From Caprella mutica (lineage: Eukaryota; Arthropoda; Malacostraca; Amphipoda; Caprellidae), in assembly GCA_947561585.1 (NCBI GenBank), contig CANNZV010000115.1:62001-126000 (forward strand): a stretch of DNA of 64,000 bases. Direction: 5' to 3'. The notes below the pieces were generated by a model. That model did not search any database and had not been told where the DNA came from. It worked only from the letters and a program-made list of their open reading frames with translations. Positions 13,801 to 23,470 of the stretch are shown here, piece after piece; the first letter of the stretch is position 1; every line of letters begins with the position of its first letter. Made by a program: the position numbers and the translations under genes.

Positions 13801-14448
13801 ATCGCGGATTATGTCTGTCCGTCACACTAAACCCTAATAATTCGTTAAAGTTACCAAATAATTTTTAAAATTATCGTTTAATCTGTAATAAGTAATCACA
13901 AATTAAAATAATAGAAAGTAGAAATTTGGAATTACGATTATCTATGATTTAAAGTTATACTTTTGAAATATCATATGGAAGTAGAAATATTATGAAATAT
14001 ATTCACATGAGGTAATCAGCGGATTTATTCGTTTTGGTACACTATCTAATGGCATCTCTGTTTTTATAGGTGAATTTAAGCTTCAAAGTGTAGCAGCTTT
14101 AGAGTTCGAAATCAATAAGTTTCACCAGCAGAGTACTGTTTAAGGGATTACAGTACCAGATTAGAGGATTGGGGGGACAACAGATCTAGCAGGTGTGGCT
14201 GAAGATAAATGGATAAAATGAAACTATGGTGCTGAATACTGAAGTAGTGTTCAGAACTAATAATGCAAATGCCTCTATTTTTTAGTATCATCTAAGACTA
14301 CCATTAATGAAGAGTGCAAATTCTTTATAATAAAATTAGAAGAAAAAGATTCTTCTATATGCATAAAGTAGGCCTAGTGCCTCGTGAAAAGAGCAGGTAA
14401 CAGTTGTTAGCGTATGTTTAACGGGGGCCGGAATTTGCATCTGGAAAA
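10872..14448. other. AT-rich DNA without a recognisable gene
   Basis: Open frames here are short and show no recognisable family. A CT-rich, CTCTCACTG-type degenerate simple sequence spans about 11,930-12,190, and a run of 12 C bases lies at 12,863-12,874. I see no splice-bounded exon series, tRNA or transposase motif. Confidence 0.6.
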
Positions 14449-14657
14449 CTCGGTCTCGGAACTTTCAGTCTCGGATTGATAAATAGTCTCTCAACATAAA
14501 TGATCGTTTTGTAGTTTGTCTTAACCGCTAGTTGGTTGTATTGCTCACTTCATGATTCTTTAATAACCTGGCAGGAGGGTTCGGGGGGTGACACCCCCTC
14601 CTATACAACAAACTGATAAGTTTTTATTGATACCTTAGAACGAAAGTTCCGAGACAG
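14449..14657. mobile_element. Small MITE-like inverted repeat element
   Basis: The left end carries GTCTCGGAACTTTC and the right end GAAAGTTCCGAGACAG, an inverted pair about 210 bp apart. The interior contains a second inverted pair (GTAGTTTGT near 14,510 and ACAACAAACT near 14,605). A diverged copy of the interior, including ACTTCATGATT and CAGGAGGG, is at 20,165-20,270. No convincing target duplication was found and no superfamily is assigned. Confidence 0.5.
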
Positions 14658-14689
14658 ATATTTCCTAGAACCATGTTTAACATTAATCA

Positions 14690-14760
14690 CATCTTCTCGC
14701 TCCATAGCTCTCTCACCAGAGGTCGCGTGCGGATGAGTTCGAGTCTCGTGCAGACTCTAC
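14690..14760 (+). repeat. tRNA-like (SINE-type) fragment
   Basis: GAGTTCGAGTCTCG resembles an RNA polymerase III B box. ATGAG and CTCGT can pair as a T-arm around a TTCGAGT loop. A TAGCTC...AGAGG stretch upstream loosely resembles an A box. An inverted copy with the same core (CGCACGCGACCTCTGG) is at 58,062-58,125. The acceptor and anticodon arms are not intact, so this is not a functional tRNA gene. A tRNA-derived SINE head is the best reading, with low certainty. Confidence 0.35.
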
Positions 14761-15126
14761 TTAGGGTGTTGGTAGAGGCAGAGTTTGTGTTATTAGAGGT
14801 TAATGAGGCACTTTGTCATACAAAGTACTCACTAGAATTGGAAGAGATTGTAATTGAAACCAACCAAATAGTATTCACTTTACGTTGTGTTCATTACCTC
14901 ATTCATGTGATTTCAAATTTATATTGCATTTCTTAACTGAGTTCGAAGGTGAAAACTCAGTGTAAGACAATTATATCTTTACTGTATACATATAGGAAAA
15001 CACATAAAAAGAGGGGTACTAGTTTCAATATTAATTTCTTTAATATTAAAATGGCATATGAACTTTTCAGTAACGCTATACAAGAGTAATGTTCCTCAAC
15101 TGAATTAGGTTTTTAATTACTTTACG

Positions 15127-15459
15127 TCCACATAGGGAAGATTCCATACAAAATGTGAAAGATACTTTATATGCAACTGCACCACCTTACCCTATTAAGA
15201 GGAGTGAAAATGTTCACCAATCCACGTGTTGTCACTTGAGGTCACGTGTTCCTGATGAGCCAATGAGAGGCCTGAGCATGTCCTGTCACGTGACTGACTG
15301 TGACCAATCTGCCCTCATCAGCAATTAAAGGGTTGCGATAAGGAGTTCCGGAGAGAACTGTTTGGTCTTTTAGGTGATTGGAGAGAGAGAGACACGGTCC
15401 TTATGGCACTCAAGAGACTCTGGCTCAATGGAGCCACTTGTCGCAATATTGGGATTGTT
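15127..15459 (+). repeat. Dispersed E-box/CCAAT-rich repeat, copy 1 (3'-truncated)
   Basis: About 330 bp closely matching 28,068-28,470 (same strand) and 52,850-53,300 (reverse strand). The shared part contains three CACGTG hexamers, one within the perfect palindrome GTCACGTGAC, plus several CCAAT motifs. The copy ends abruptly after TATTGGGATTG at 15,459, whereas the other two continue for about 100 bp. Class (solo LTR, SINE or MITE) is undetermined: I see no terminal inverted repeats, poly(A) tail or target duplication. Confidence 0.8.
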
Positions 15460-15587
15460 AACACTTGATATTCTCTATTGCGAATTACTTCATTAATTAT
15501 ATTGATGAATTTGAAGCTCAAATATGAACGGCGTTTCTCATTCATATGAACAATTCTATTCCCATGATTTTTTTCGCTGGTCTTGGC

Positions 15588-16030
15588 TGATTTGTCGATA
15601 TCAAATTTACCGAAAACTAATTTGCCGAAACGGATTCGTCGGACACGTGTTTGCCAAATCTCAAATTAGCCAAAAATAGATTTACCGAAGTACGGATTAG
15701 TCAAATAACATTTATCCTCAAAGTAAGGATACATGAAAAGAAAGGATGTAGGTACTGTAAGAATACATAGTAAGGTAAGTATATGAAATAAGCGAAGACT
15801 AATTAGAAATGTAATGAATAATGATATATAAAATAACATAAAAGTATATAGTAGAGTAAAGAACGAAGAGACAGATAAAAAGATCATTTCGTGTTAATAA
15901 GGGTTATGTTTTCGTTGTTTCGTTTCATTTCTGCAACTCTTGTGCAATTTTTAATTTTGTTCCAAATACGTCTTTCGGCATATTTGTTTCTCGGCAAATC
16001 CCCACTTCGGGGATATGCCAAATTAGTGTG
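15588..16030. mobile_element. MITE with degenerate TTTGCCGAAA-type inverted ends
   Basis: The left flank holds repeated imperfect units such as ATTTACCGAAAACTAATTTG and TTGCCGAAACGG. The right flank (15,970-16,030) holds their reverse complements, such as CTTTCGGCATATTTG and TCTCGGCAAATC. The interior is about 250 bp of AT-rich DNA without coding capacity. Ends composed of short, directly repeated units resemble those of the elements at 35,719-36,606 and 42,746-43,654, though the unit sequences differ. Confidence 0.5.
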
Positions 16031-16727
16031 CAAATTAAAGTGAAAAAGATATATATTCTTAAAGGAAACATGATGAGGTGAAGGGATTTTGTGCCTTATC
16101 TATTATGATACTGTATTACCCTGAATTAAGTAATATTTTCCCTATAAATAATATTTTATTTAAAATGGCAATTAAATAATGTTTTCATTTCACATAGATT
16201 TTATCTCTTATTTTTGATCACATAATGATCTCCTCTTTTATACTGCACTCACAGATGGGAGAGGAAAATGAAGAGGTGAAAGTGAATAATGACTACCCAG
16301 TGATCAAGCTATGGCAGGGCCATAGAAGATCGAGTGTCACCCTCTCTTGTTCTTGGGTGGCTCTACCATAGATTTTCCATAGTCTATAAGCCTTCCCTAC
16401 ACAAAATCTAGTACTTCGTGGTACTAGAGCAATGAAAAGCAATGAAAAGAGGGTTCAAAATAATATAAAAAATACAAGAGTTCTAATAGAATAAGTTTAA
16501 GACCCATTGCAATAGTAACAGCTTCCACAAGAAAGTGGTGACATTATAAGATGATGGCACTACATTCAAATCTTAGTTGAATTTGGAAAGTATTCATTTA
16601 AGTAAAATTTGAACAATATTTTCCACCATTCTTACAAACTATGCAAATTTTGTACCTTTCTTATTTATTTAATAATATATATTGAATTAAATGTTACAGA
16701 ATGCAGGCGAATTGGCTGGTGAATTGG
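16031..16727. other. AT-rich DNA, nothing recognised
   Basis: No open frame of note, tandem repeat or conserved motif is visible between the MITE and the inverted arm that starts near 16,728. Confidence 0.5.
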
Positions 16728-17253
16728 ACACAGCAAGCGATTTCCCTCCTTACTGCCCTGTGCATAAGGCTCACAATATTGTGATAACTTTACCGTAGTC
16801 CCATCACGTTAACGTACAATGGAGTAACAATGACCGCATCAAATCTTGATGGCACAACTCGTTATCCGCTATTTAATTCTAGAGTTAAACCGCAATGAAA
16901 ATAACTGTGAATAATCGACTGTGTAATGTGGCCATTTTTTAGAGAAAGAGTATTATGTAAAGTACACAGAATAGAATAAAAGATAATATAGGATTATATT
17001 ATTTAATTAATAATCTCATTTAAATATTTCGATAAAGTTAAATCCCTACAGTATATAGATTATGGTTATTTCTTAAGGTTTCATAGTTTGTATATTGCCA
17101 TTGTAATTATAGAATAATGAACAGTAATTTACACACATAGAACAAACGTAATATAATATTTACCAAAGGTTGTACAAATATTGATTCATTTTCAGTTTGT
17201 CATGGTTCACCCATTCCTTTTCCGTTATTACCAACCATCGTTAATAACAAGTT
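16728..17253 (+). repeat. Inverted arm, left copy (about 525 bp; partner at 26,797-27,316)
   Basis: The stretch from ACACAGCAAGCGATTTCCC to CCATCGTTAATAACA is matched in reverse complement by 26,797-27,316 with scattered substitutions. Its inner edge adjoins a 22-bp array and its partner adjoins a 37-bp array. No transposase-like frame lies in the arm. No clear target duplication was found outside it (flanks GAATTGG and TTTCATG). Confidence 0.88.
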
Positions 17254-17280
17254 TCATTACTGTGTAAATACCATGAAAAA

Positions 17281-18330
17281 GGTAATGATTCACCTTTCGA
17301 AGGTAACTGATTCACCTTTCGTAGGTAACTGATTCACCTTTTGAAGGTAACTGATTCACCTTTTGAAGGTAACTGATTCACCTTTTGAAGGTAACTGATT
17401 CACCTTTCGAAGGTAACTGATTCACCTTTCGACGGTAACTGATTCACCTTTCGAAGGTAACTGATTCACCTTTCGAAGGTAACTGATTCACCTTTTGAAG
17501 GTAACTGATTCACCTTTTGAAGGTAACTGATTCACCTTTCGAAGGTAACTGATTCACCTTTCGAAGGTAACTGATTCACCTTTCGAAGGTAACTGATTCA
17601 CCTTTTGAAGGTAACTGATTCACCTTTTGAAGGTAACTGATTCACCTTTCGACGGTAACTGATTCACCTTTCGAAGGTAACTGATTCACCTTTCGAAGGT
17701 AACTGATTCACCTTTCGAAGGTAACTGATTCACCTTTTGAAGGTAACTGATTCACCTTTCGAAGGTAACTGATTCACCTTTCGAAGGTAACTGATTCACC
17801 TTTTGAAGGTAACTGATTCACCTTTTGAAGGTAACTGATTCACCTTTCGAAGGTAACTGATTCACCTTTCGAAGGTAACTGATTCACCTTTCGAAGGTAA
17901 CTGATTCACCTTTTGAAGGTAACTGATTCACCTTTTGAAGGTAACTGATTCACCTTTCGAAGGTAACTGATTCACCTTTCGAAGGTAACTGATTCACCTT
18001 TCGAAGGTAACTGATTCACCTTTCGAAGGTAACTGATTCACCTTTCGAAGGTAACTGATTCACCTTTCGAAGGTAACTGATTCACCTTTCGAAGGTAACT
18101 GATTCACCTTTTGAAGGTAACTGATTCACCTTTTGAAGGTAACTGATTCACCTTTCGAAGGTAACTGATTCACCTTTCGAAGGTAACTGATTCACCTTTC
18201 GAAGGTAACTGATTCACCTTTCGAAGGTAACTGATTCACCTTTCGAAGGTAACTGATTCACCTTTCGAAGGTAACTGATTCACCTTTCGAAGGTAACTGA
18301 TTCACCTTTCGAAGGTAACTGATTCACCTC
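17281..18330 (+). repeat. 22-bp minisatellite, about 48 copies
   Basis: Units run from GGTAACTGATTCACCTTTCG through the closing AA. Each junction contains ACCTT-TCG-AAGGT, a 5-bp inverted repeat around a 3-nt centre. Nearly all variation is TCG versus TTG in that centre, with a few CGACGG units. The TCG and TTG units occur in runs (two or three TTG units between blocks of TCG), which suggests multi-unit duplication. Flanked on the left by the inverted arm. Confidence 0.97.
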
Positions 18331-19734
18331 TGGTTTATAGTTACGATGTAAAATAGTTTATGTGTTCCAACTAATAGTATTTTGTGACAAAGTTATACAT
18401 TTTCTAAATGTATTACACATATCATTAAAGAAAACAAATAATTAGATTGCTTCCAGTCACCTGTTATAATAGAATATAAAATAAGTTAATCATTCTTTAA
18501 ATATAATGGAAAGTGTAACAAATTGGAGTTAATTCATTAAGCATATTTAATATTAGGTAGAAACACGATTGGTTAATAATAGAATATAATTAAAGCCCCT
18601 CTTTGCCACTTTCAAAGCCCAATAATTTTTGTAATATTACTAGAAGATCGAAGAAAACAAATATAAAGTAATTAAATTTGTAATTAGTGAAAATTTTACT
18701 AGTTATTTATTGTCGTTATCATTATTTTTCGATAATCAATCAACAATTGATTGTTTCTATTTGCAATTATTTATTGTAATTAATTTGGTTGATTGGTTTC
18801 TAGACATCAGCAGGAAATGATATCAGTAATTTGATTCTATATCTATTGTTGTAATTGAAACAATTTAGGAAATTAACGGTATGATATTTCTTTAATATTT
18901 TAGATGAATTTGATTTCTATTTTAATGAAATATTTGGTCAAATAGCAATTGATAATTACTGTACTATTTATTCACCTATTTTTGTACACCAAAAAAAAAA
19001 TGGTAACTATGTATATTGAACTTTAATTAATTGTAATTGTCACAATCAAATTAGAAAATAATGATGATGTCTATTTAATATAAAACTATTGAACATTCTG
19101 AGTAAATAGAGGAAATTATCATCGCAAAACCTACAGAAATAATACAAACACTATTCACAAATATATCTCTGATAACATAATTATGTAACTATGTAACACT
19201 ATATGCGTATACAAAAAAAACGATAGTGGATATTGGTAGTGGAATCATTAAACTAAAAGTCAACTGTTTACCGTTTCCTTCGTTTTCTGGTGTGAAAAGA
19301 GGAGATTTATTAATTATTAAATAAAATGGATACACATGTAGAAAATAAAATGTTGACTATATATATTATAATTTTTTTCCTTATCTTAACAATTTGTTCA
19401 TGGATTGGGTTAAATAAATATTAAAATAAAAAGAACTGAAATTTTACCACTAAGTACCTACCTAACCCTCCTTCCTCTACGAGGTGCGTGCGCATGTTTT
19501 CACCTGGGCATCACTAACGTGGTTGTCCCGCCAAGCCTCTAATTTAATCATTAACCGGAACGGGTTAATTAGGGTAAAATTAATTAAAATACTTGCATAG
19601 GGAGGCATAGTAGTTAGTTACGTGATTTATTTAAATTGTTTGGGCAGAGTGATCCAACAGGAATGTGAAAATGAGAATCTCACATATTGTTTATCCCGAT
19701 GTTGTGACAATGTGTTAAATTAGACATCCTAACC
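18331..19734. other. AT-rich DNA, no gene recognised
   Basis: Very AT-rich with homopolymer A runs (18,991 and 19,212 areas) and no open frame above about 60 codons. A small TTAACC...GGGTTAATTAGGG motif near 19,552-19,577 could be a decayed element end but is not supported by a partner. Confidence 0.5.
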
Positions 19735-19754
19735 AGTCCTAGGTACCATTTGCT

Positions 19755-19990
19755 ACTTCAAACAATAAACTGTTTGCTCTCACTGGAATTACAGGCATGA
19801 GATGGACAGTAAGTTTCTCCTGAGTTTTTTTGAGGACAGGTTCGAATAGGTTCACGGGAACCTATGCGAATCCTTTGAATCCTACCACTGACTTGGGGAC
19901 AAAGAGGACATCTCATTTTATGACGCCCCATTAGTCCATGCAACGACAGATAATTCCGACAATTACATCTTTCTGTGTTATTTCTCGTTT
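19755..19990 (-). pseudogene. Possible piggyBac-type transposase C-terminus (relic)
   Basis: On the minus strand an open frame ending at 19,758 encodes a Cys/His-rich tail: RHKMRCPLCPQ, then RTCPQK, then GETYCPSHACNS, and a stop soon after. Pairs of Cys near the end of a frame, preceded by basic residues, recall the C-terminal zinc-ribbon of piggyBac-family (DDE_Tnp_1_7) transposases. That resemblance is from memory of the family pattern, not a search. Only about 60-75 codons remain, the catalytic region is absent, and the downstream inverted repeat was not identified. The partner block at 39.6 kb keeps only the last about 25 codons (GETYCPSHTWNSN), joined across a deletion. It could also be an unrelated Cys-rich frame. 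Confidence 0.35.
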
Positions 19991-20482
19991 TCTATTTTGA
20001 TTTAAATAAAAAATATTAATAAATATGTATACTCAATTGTTAACTAGACCTAATATGAATAATAGAATAATTATATCTTTATTTTAAAATCCTATCTTTT
20101 TTAATTTTGTTTATAATACTAATTAATTCGTATGATACAATACCTCACTGGATTTCATCATTCAATGTAGTTTGTTGTATCCGCTAGTTTGTTGTACTGC
20201 ACACTTCATGATTATTTTATGACCTAGCAGGAGGGATCGCGAATGGCACGCTCCCCTATGTACATATGTTTGATGTTAAATCAGCAATTAACTGCAAAAG
20301 TGTCAGACTAATGGGGCGTCGGACCAATGAATAGTAACCGGGGAAAAACATGTTTTTTATCCAGAGGATTATGTATGTTTCACTCCAAAAAGGTAATCCA
20401 GGAATCGGTTCACGCGAACCTTGAATCCCATCACAGCAGGTAAGTATCCTTGTAATCCTCTGATTCTGTTCTAGTCACCAAT

Positions 20483-20519
20483 TTTTTTTTTTTTTTTTTT
20501 TATTTATTTTTTTTTTTTG
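20483..20519 (+). repeat. Poly(T) tract inserted in block A
   Basis: Between CACCAATT and GGCCACGAGATCC block A has about 37 bases of almost pure T (one ATTTA interruption), while block B reads CACCAATTGGCCACGAG directly (39,713 onward). This is therefore a lineage-specific insertion or expansion. It could be slippage or a minimal reverse-strand retroposon tail. Confidence 0.85.
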
Positions 20520-20796
20520 GCCACGAGATCCTCCTAATGTGGCGTTAATCCTCGAAGAACTCCTGCAGGAGTCTTGCTGGGTGTCCTTTGTCTCTCCTAT
20601 CTACACAGCCTCCTTATCTGAAGTGAACAGTATGTCACTGCGGGATAAAAAAAGAATAGTACTGAGTTGAGAAATGAAAATTTTAAGAATTTTTCTTTTG
20701 AAAAACAGATAGACATAATGATTTTCATCTGTAGAAAATAATAATAAATACTGGAATTAAATTACTAGATATTTATTCAATTCCAAACGCCTCTCC

Positions 20797-20994
20797 ATGT
20801 TTCAAACAATGGTCTTTTCTCCAAGATGTGGGGCTGCATACACAAACATTGTCTTTGGCTGCGCAAACACAATGCGCACTGATCTCAAGAGAGATACTTT
20901 CTCTGTGTACTCAGGACACATATCTATCACTGGTCTCTTTCAGTCTGTTGGTCAGTGTTCAGCTCAAGTGGCAATAGCTATCATCTGTTACTGA
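20797..20994 (+). other. Conserved 65-codon open frame in block A (unknown)
   Basis: The frame begins MFQTMVFSPRCGAAYTN and ends in a stop at 20,992. The copy at 40,208-40,444 shares 64 codons with one nucleotide difference, which is synonymous (TCT versus TCC). The frame has no recognisable domain; it contains five cysteines and no convincing signal peptide. The near identity stands out against the poorly aligning spacers. It could be an exon, part of an uncharacterised transposon, or recent gene conversion. I do not assign a product. Confidence 0.3.
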
Positions 20995-21380
20995 TATATT
21001 TGTCTACATGTAGACCTGTGTCAACTATTCTTCTATATGTATGATGCTCCCTTTATTTAATGCAGCATATTTTGAGCTGAATCTTTTTACAAGCACCAAC
21101 TGCCTTTAAGGTACCCACATGGAGGGTTAATTAAGAATTCAATGATGCTGTTAATGAGGACAGCTGTTGTTTACATTAATATAAACATGTACGTACGGGT
21201 TGTTCTCCTGATGAGCAGATGATGTTAGGGTAATTATACGGCTTAGATAGGGTAAAAAGGGATCACTGTAGTATATTTTTACCTTCCATTGTTTTTTTCG
21301 ACTGGAACTTACTTTCCTTCAGTAAATCACAATAACTATTATAGTTTGACTATTCGATTAAATTCATGTATCTTATTTTA

Positions 21381-22607
21381 TAGGGTGTTTCAAAATGAGA
21401 TAACATACTTTTGAAATACTTTATATAAAATTTTAAAATACAAGATGTCCATTTTAATTTCAAAGATTTCAAAGGTGAATGATAAACAAACGATATACAG
21501 TGCTCCAATTATTCGATACAACCACCCTTATTACGAACTACATCTTTCAGTCTAGGAACATAAGCATCTTTTCTTGTGGAATTGTTCTTGCAATTCTGCT
21601 TTGAATGACTCGAGAGAAGTGTTAAGAGTAACTGAGATCCTTGTATCCAAAATTGGCCCAATTAGAAAAGTCCAACGGATTTAGGCTTGAACATCCTACT
21701 AACAAGACATCTTTGACTATGAAATATAGAATATCCCTTTAAATCCAGGATTTGGTCAATTTGGTGTCATGTGGTTGTGCTGAGTCCTGTTGTTTTTCCA
21801 TAGTGGATCCTAAAAGTGTTCCTTAGACCATTGTAGCAACTTCGATTTCAGACTGAGATAAATATGTACCGTTCTGAGTTCAAAGACGAGGGGAGATCTT
21901 CTAGTGGCCGTCACTAAATGTCAAACCATCACAGACTGTGCATTTTGACGTTTCTTCAGAATTTTTCCCTCGGCTGACGTTAAGGATATCCAACCATTAT
22001 CATTCTGATGGTTCAAAACTTGCTGAATGCAAATTTCTTCTCATCTGTGAACACCAAGTTAGGAAGCGTGCCTTCATGCACTTATCTCATTCAGTATGTG
22101 GCGACTTCTTTCTCTTCTCATTCTCTCATGATGGTCAGTAATCTCATGTCTTTTCAGCATGTTAAATTGTTATGTTCTTAGATCTCAATTCAGCATTCGA
22201 TATATTGAAGTTTTAATAACACCGGCTACTTCAGTCAGCTACCGATGATATCGCTGTTGGTCCGTACGCTTCGTTTACGACTTCGTAACTATTCTATGAG
22301 AGGTTGTACCAGTCTCCTTGAATTTTTCAACAATTTTCCAAGCACTTGAACAATCAATTATGAACTACTTTATAATTAATGAATTGTTATAGTCTCACCT
22401 TCTTATTGCGGAACTTGATCTCTATATTTCGATTTACAGCCATGATACAAAGTATGTATTTTAAATCTAGGTGCCTGAAATAGGTATATTGTGACACTGG
22501 AAGGCTAGCTTCAAAATGATATAAGATTAGCAGAATCAATCATTGATTTTGAATTAATTTGATTTGATATGAACACCATGGGTTGCTTTAATTCTGAAAC
22601 TCACTAT
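21381..22607 (-). mobile_element. Decayed Tc1/mariner (IS630 superfamily) element
   Basis: The ends TAGGGTGTTTCAAAATGA (21,381) and, reverse-complemented, TAGTGAGTTTCAGAATTA (ending about 22,607) form imperfect inverted repeats next to TA dinucleotides, as expected for this superfamily. The 1.23-kb length fits a single-gene element. The interior minus strand holds a multiply broken transposase. The element lies between the two arrays of the 16.7-27.3 kb arm pair and is independent of them. Confidence 0.75.
21509..22140 (-). pseudogene. Tc1/mariner transposase, inactivated
   Basis: Translating the minus strand across frames gives the family's landmarks in order: FTDEKKF (near 22,045, the first catalytic Asp region), NHQNDNGW (near 22,003), SVMV (near 21,930), QQDSAQPHD (near 21,775, second Asp), a degraded SxxLNPLDF (near 21,670, third acidic residue), ESFKAEL and RLKDVVRNKGGCIE followed by a stop at about 21,509. 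The enzyme family performs cut-and-paste transposition at TA sites. Several stops and frame changes interrupt it: one after KKFAFSKF, one in place of the Trp after SVMV, and others between the second and third catalytic regions. It is therefore dead. The N-terminal HTH region is not recognisable. Identification rests on motif order rather than a database search. Confidence 0.85.
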
Positions 22608-23470
22608 ATGTTATATTTTTTCATTCATTGATTAGATCTCAATCAAAAGTTTCGGTGTCCATATCCATTGAAAAAAACTTCTATATGTCTATTGTCTAAC
22701 AGATGAGTCAGAATAGATTAATAATTTTTCGTTATGACTGTTATTAATATTTCTTTTATTTATAGGGTTATGAAATAGTAAGAAAATATAATGAATAATA
22801 AGCAATAAATTATTTGGTATGGTGAAGTATCAATTACCATATGCAATTTTAATACCGGATACGAATCTCAAAAGATTAATATTAAAAAAAAAACGCACCT
22901 AAATATGAGCTTTGAAATACATTAATTTTCTGTCATCAAGAAGCTAAGCAGTTTCTACTGCTCTCTTGGTACTCTATTCTACATCATCTGTACCACTGAT
23001 AGTACCTCACTGATAACACTATGTACATTGCGAACACTGTCAGTGCTTCGTTAAACCAGTCATTAAATAATCAATAGATGTATATTATTATTACGCTGGA
23101 GTTGATCCTTTGTGATTTACCGTAGCGTTGACTGCGGTCGGTGAAGCTCGAATGAGAGCTGAAGTTAGAGATTTAATATTATATTTATAGTATAACCATT
23201 TTTATAAGAAAGACCAATATTTCCTTATCGAAAATGAAACTGTTAAAACCCATTAAATCCTTTTGTTTAAGTATGCATTCTGATATTCTTAGATTTTCTG
23301 AGTTTTTTTATAATTTTAAACCGTATTTATGTATTTTATAATAATTGATTCATAGGAGTATACATACTTCAATAAATACTTTCAATTCGTTGGTTGTATA
23401 AAAAAAAAAATATATATTTTCTGAGCAATATAAATATAAAAATAATTTTATAATAATTTCGTATTCATTT
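22608..23470. other. AT-rich DNA, nothing recognised
   Basis: No frame, repeat or motif of note is visible between the mariner relic and the 37-bp array apart from A-rich runs near 22,885 and 23,400. Confidence 0.5.

Larger units (their letters stand above)
19735..20990 (+). repeat. Paralogous block A (partner block B at 39,577-40,405)
   Basis: Three conserved segments (19,735-19,834; 20,441-20,645; 20,788-20,990) match block B in the same order and orientation, separated by spacers that do not align. The last segment is almost identical between blocks (one difference over about 200 bp). The first carries the end of a reading frame on the minus strand. Block A has about 605 bp between segments 1 and 2 that block B lacks. 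The loss in B can be explained by recombination between CAGGT repeats (GGACAGGT at 19,831 and AGCAGGT at 20,436). Confidence 0.85.

Noticed and set aside
20424..20437. CCCATCACAGCAG before the donor-like site in block A as a stray copy of the 28-bp satellite
   Set aside because: Only 13 bp match and neither side continues the monomer; block B lacks it. Chance is a sufficient explanation.
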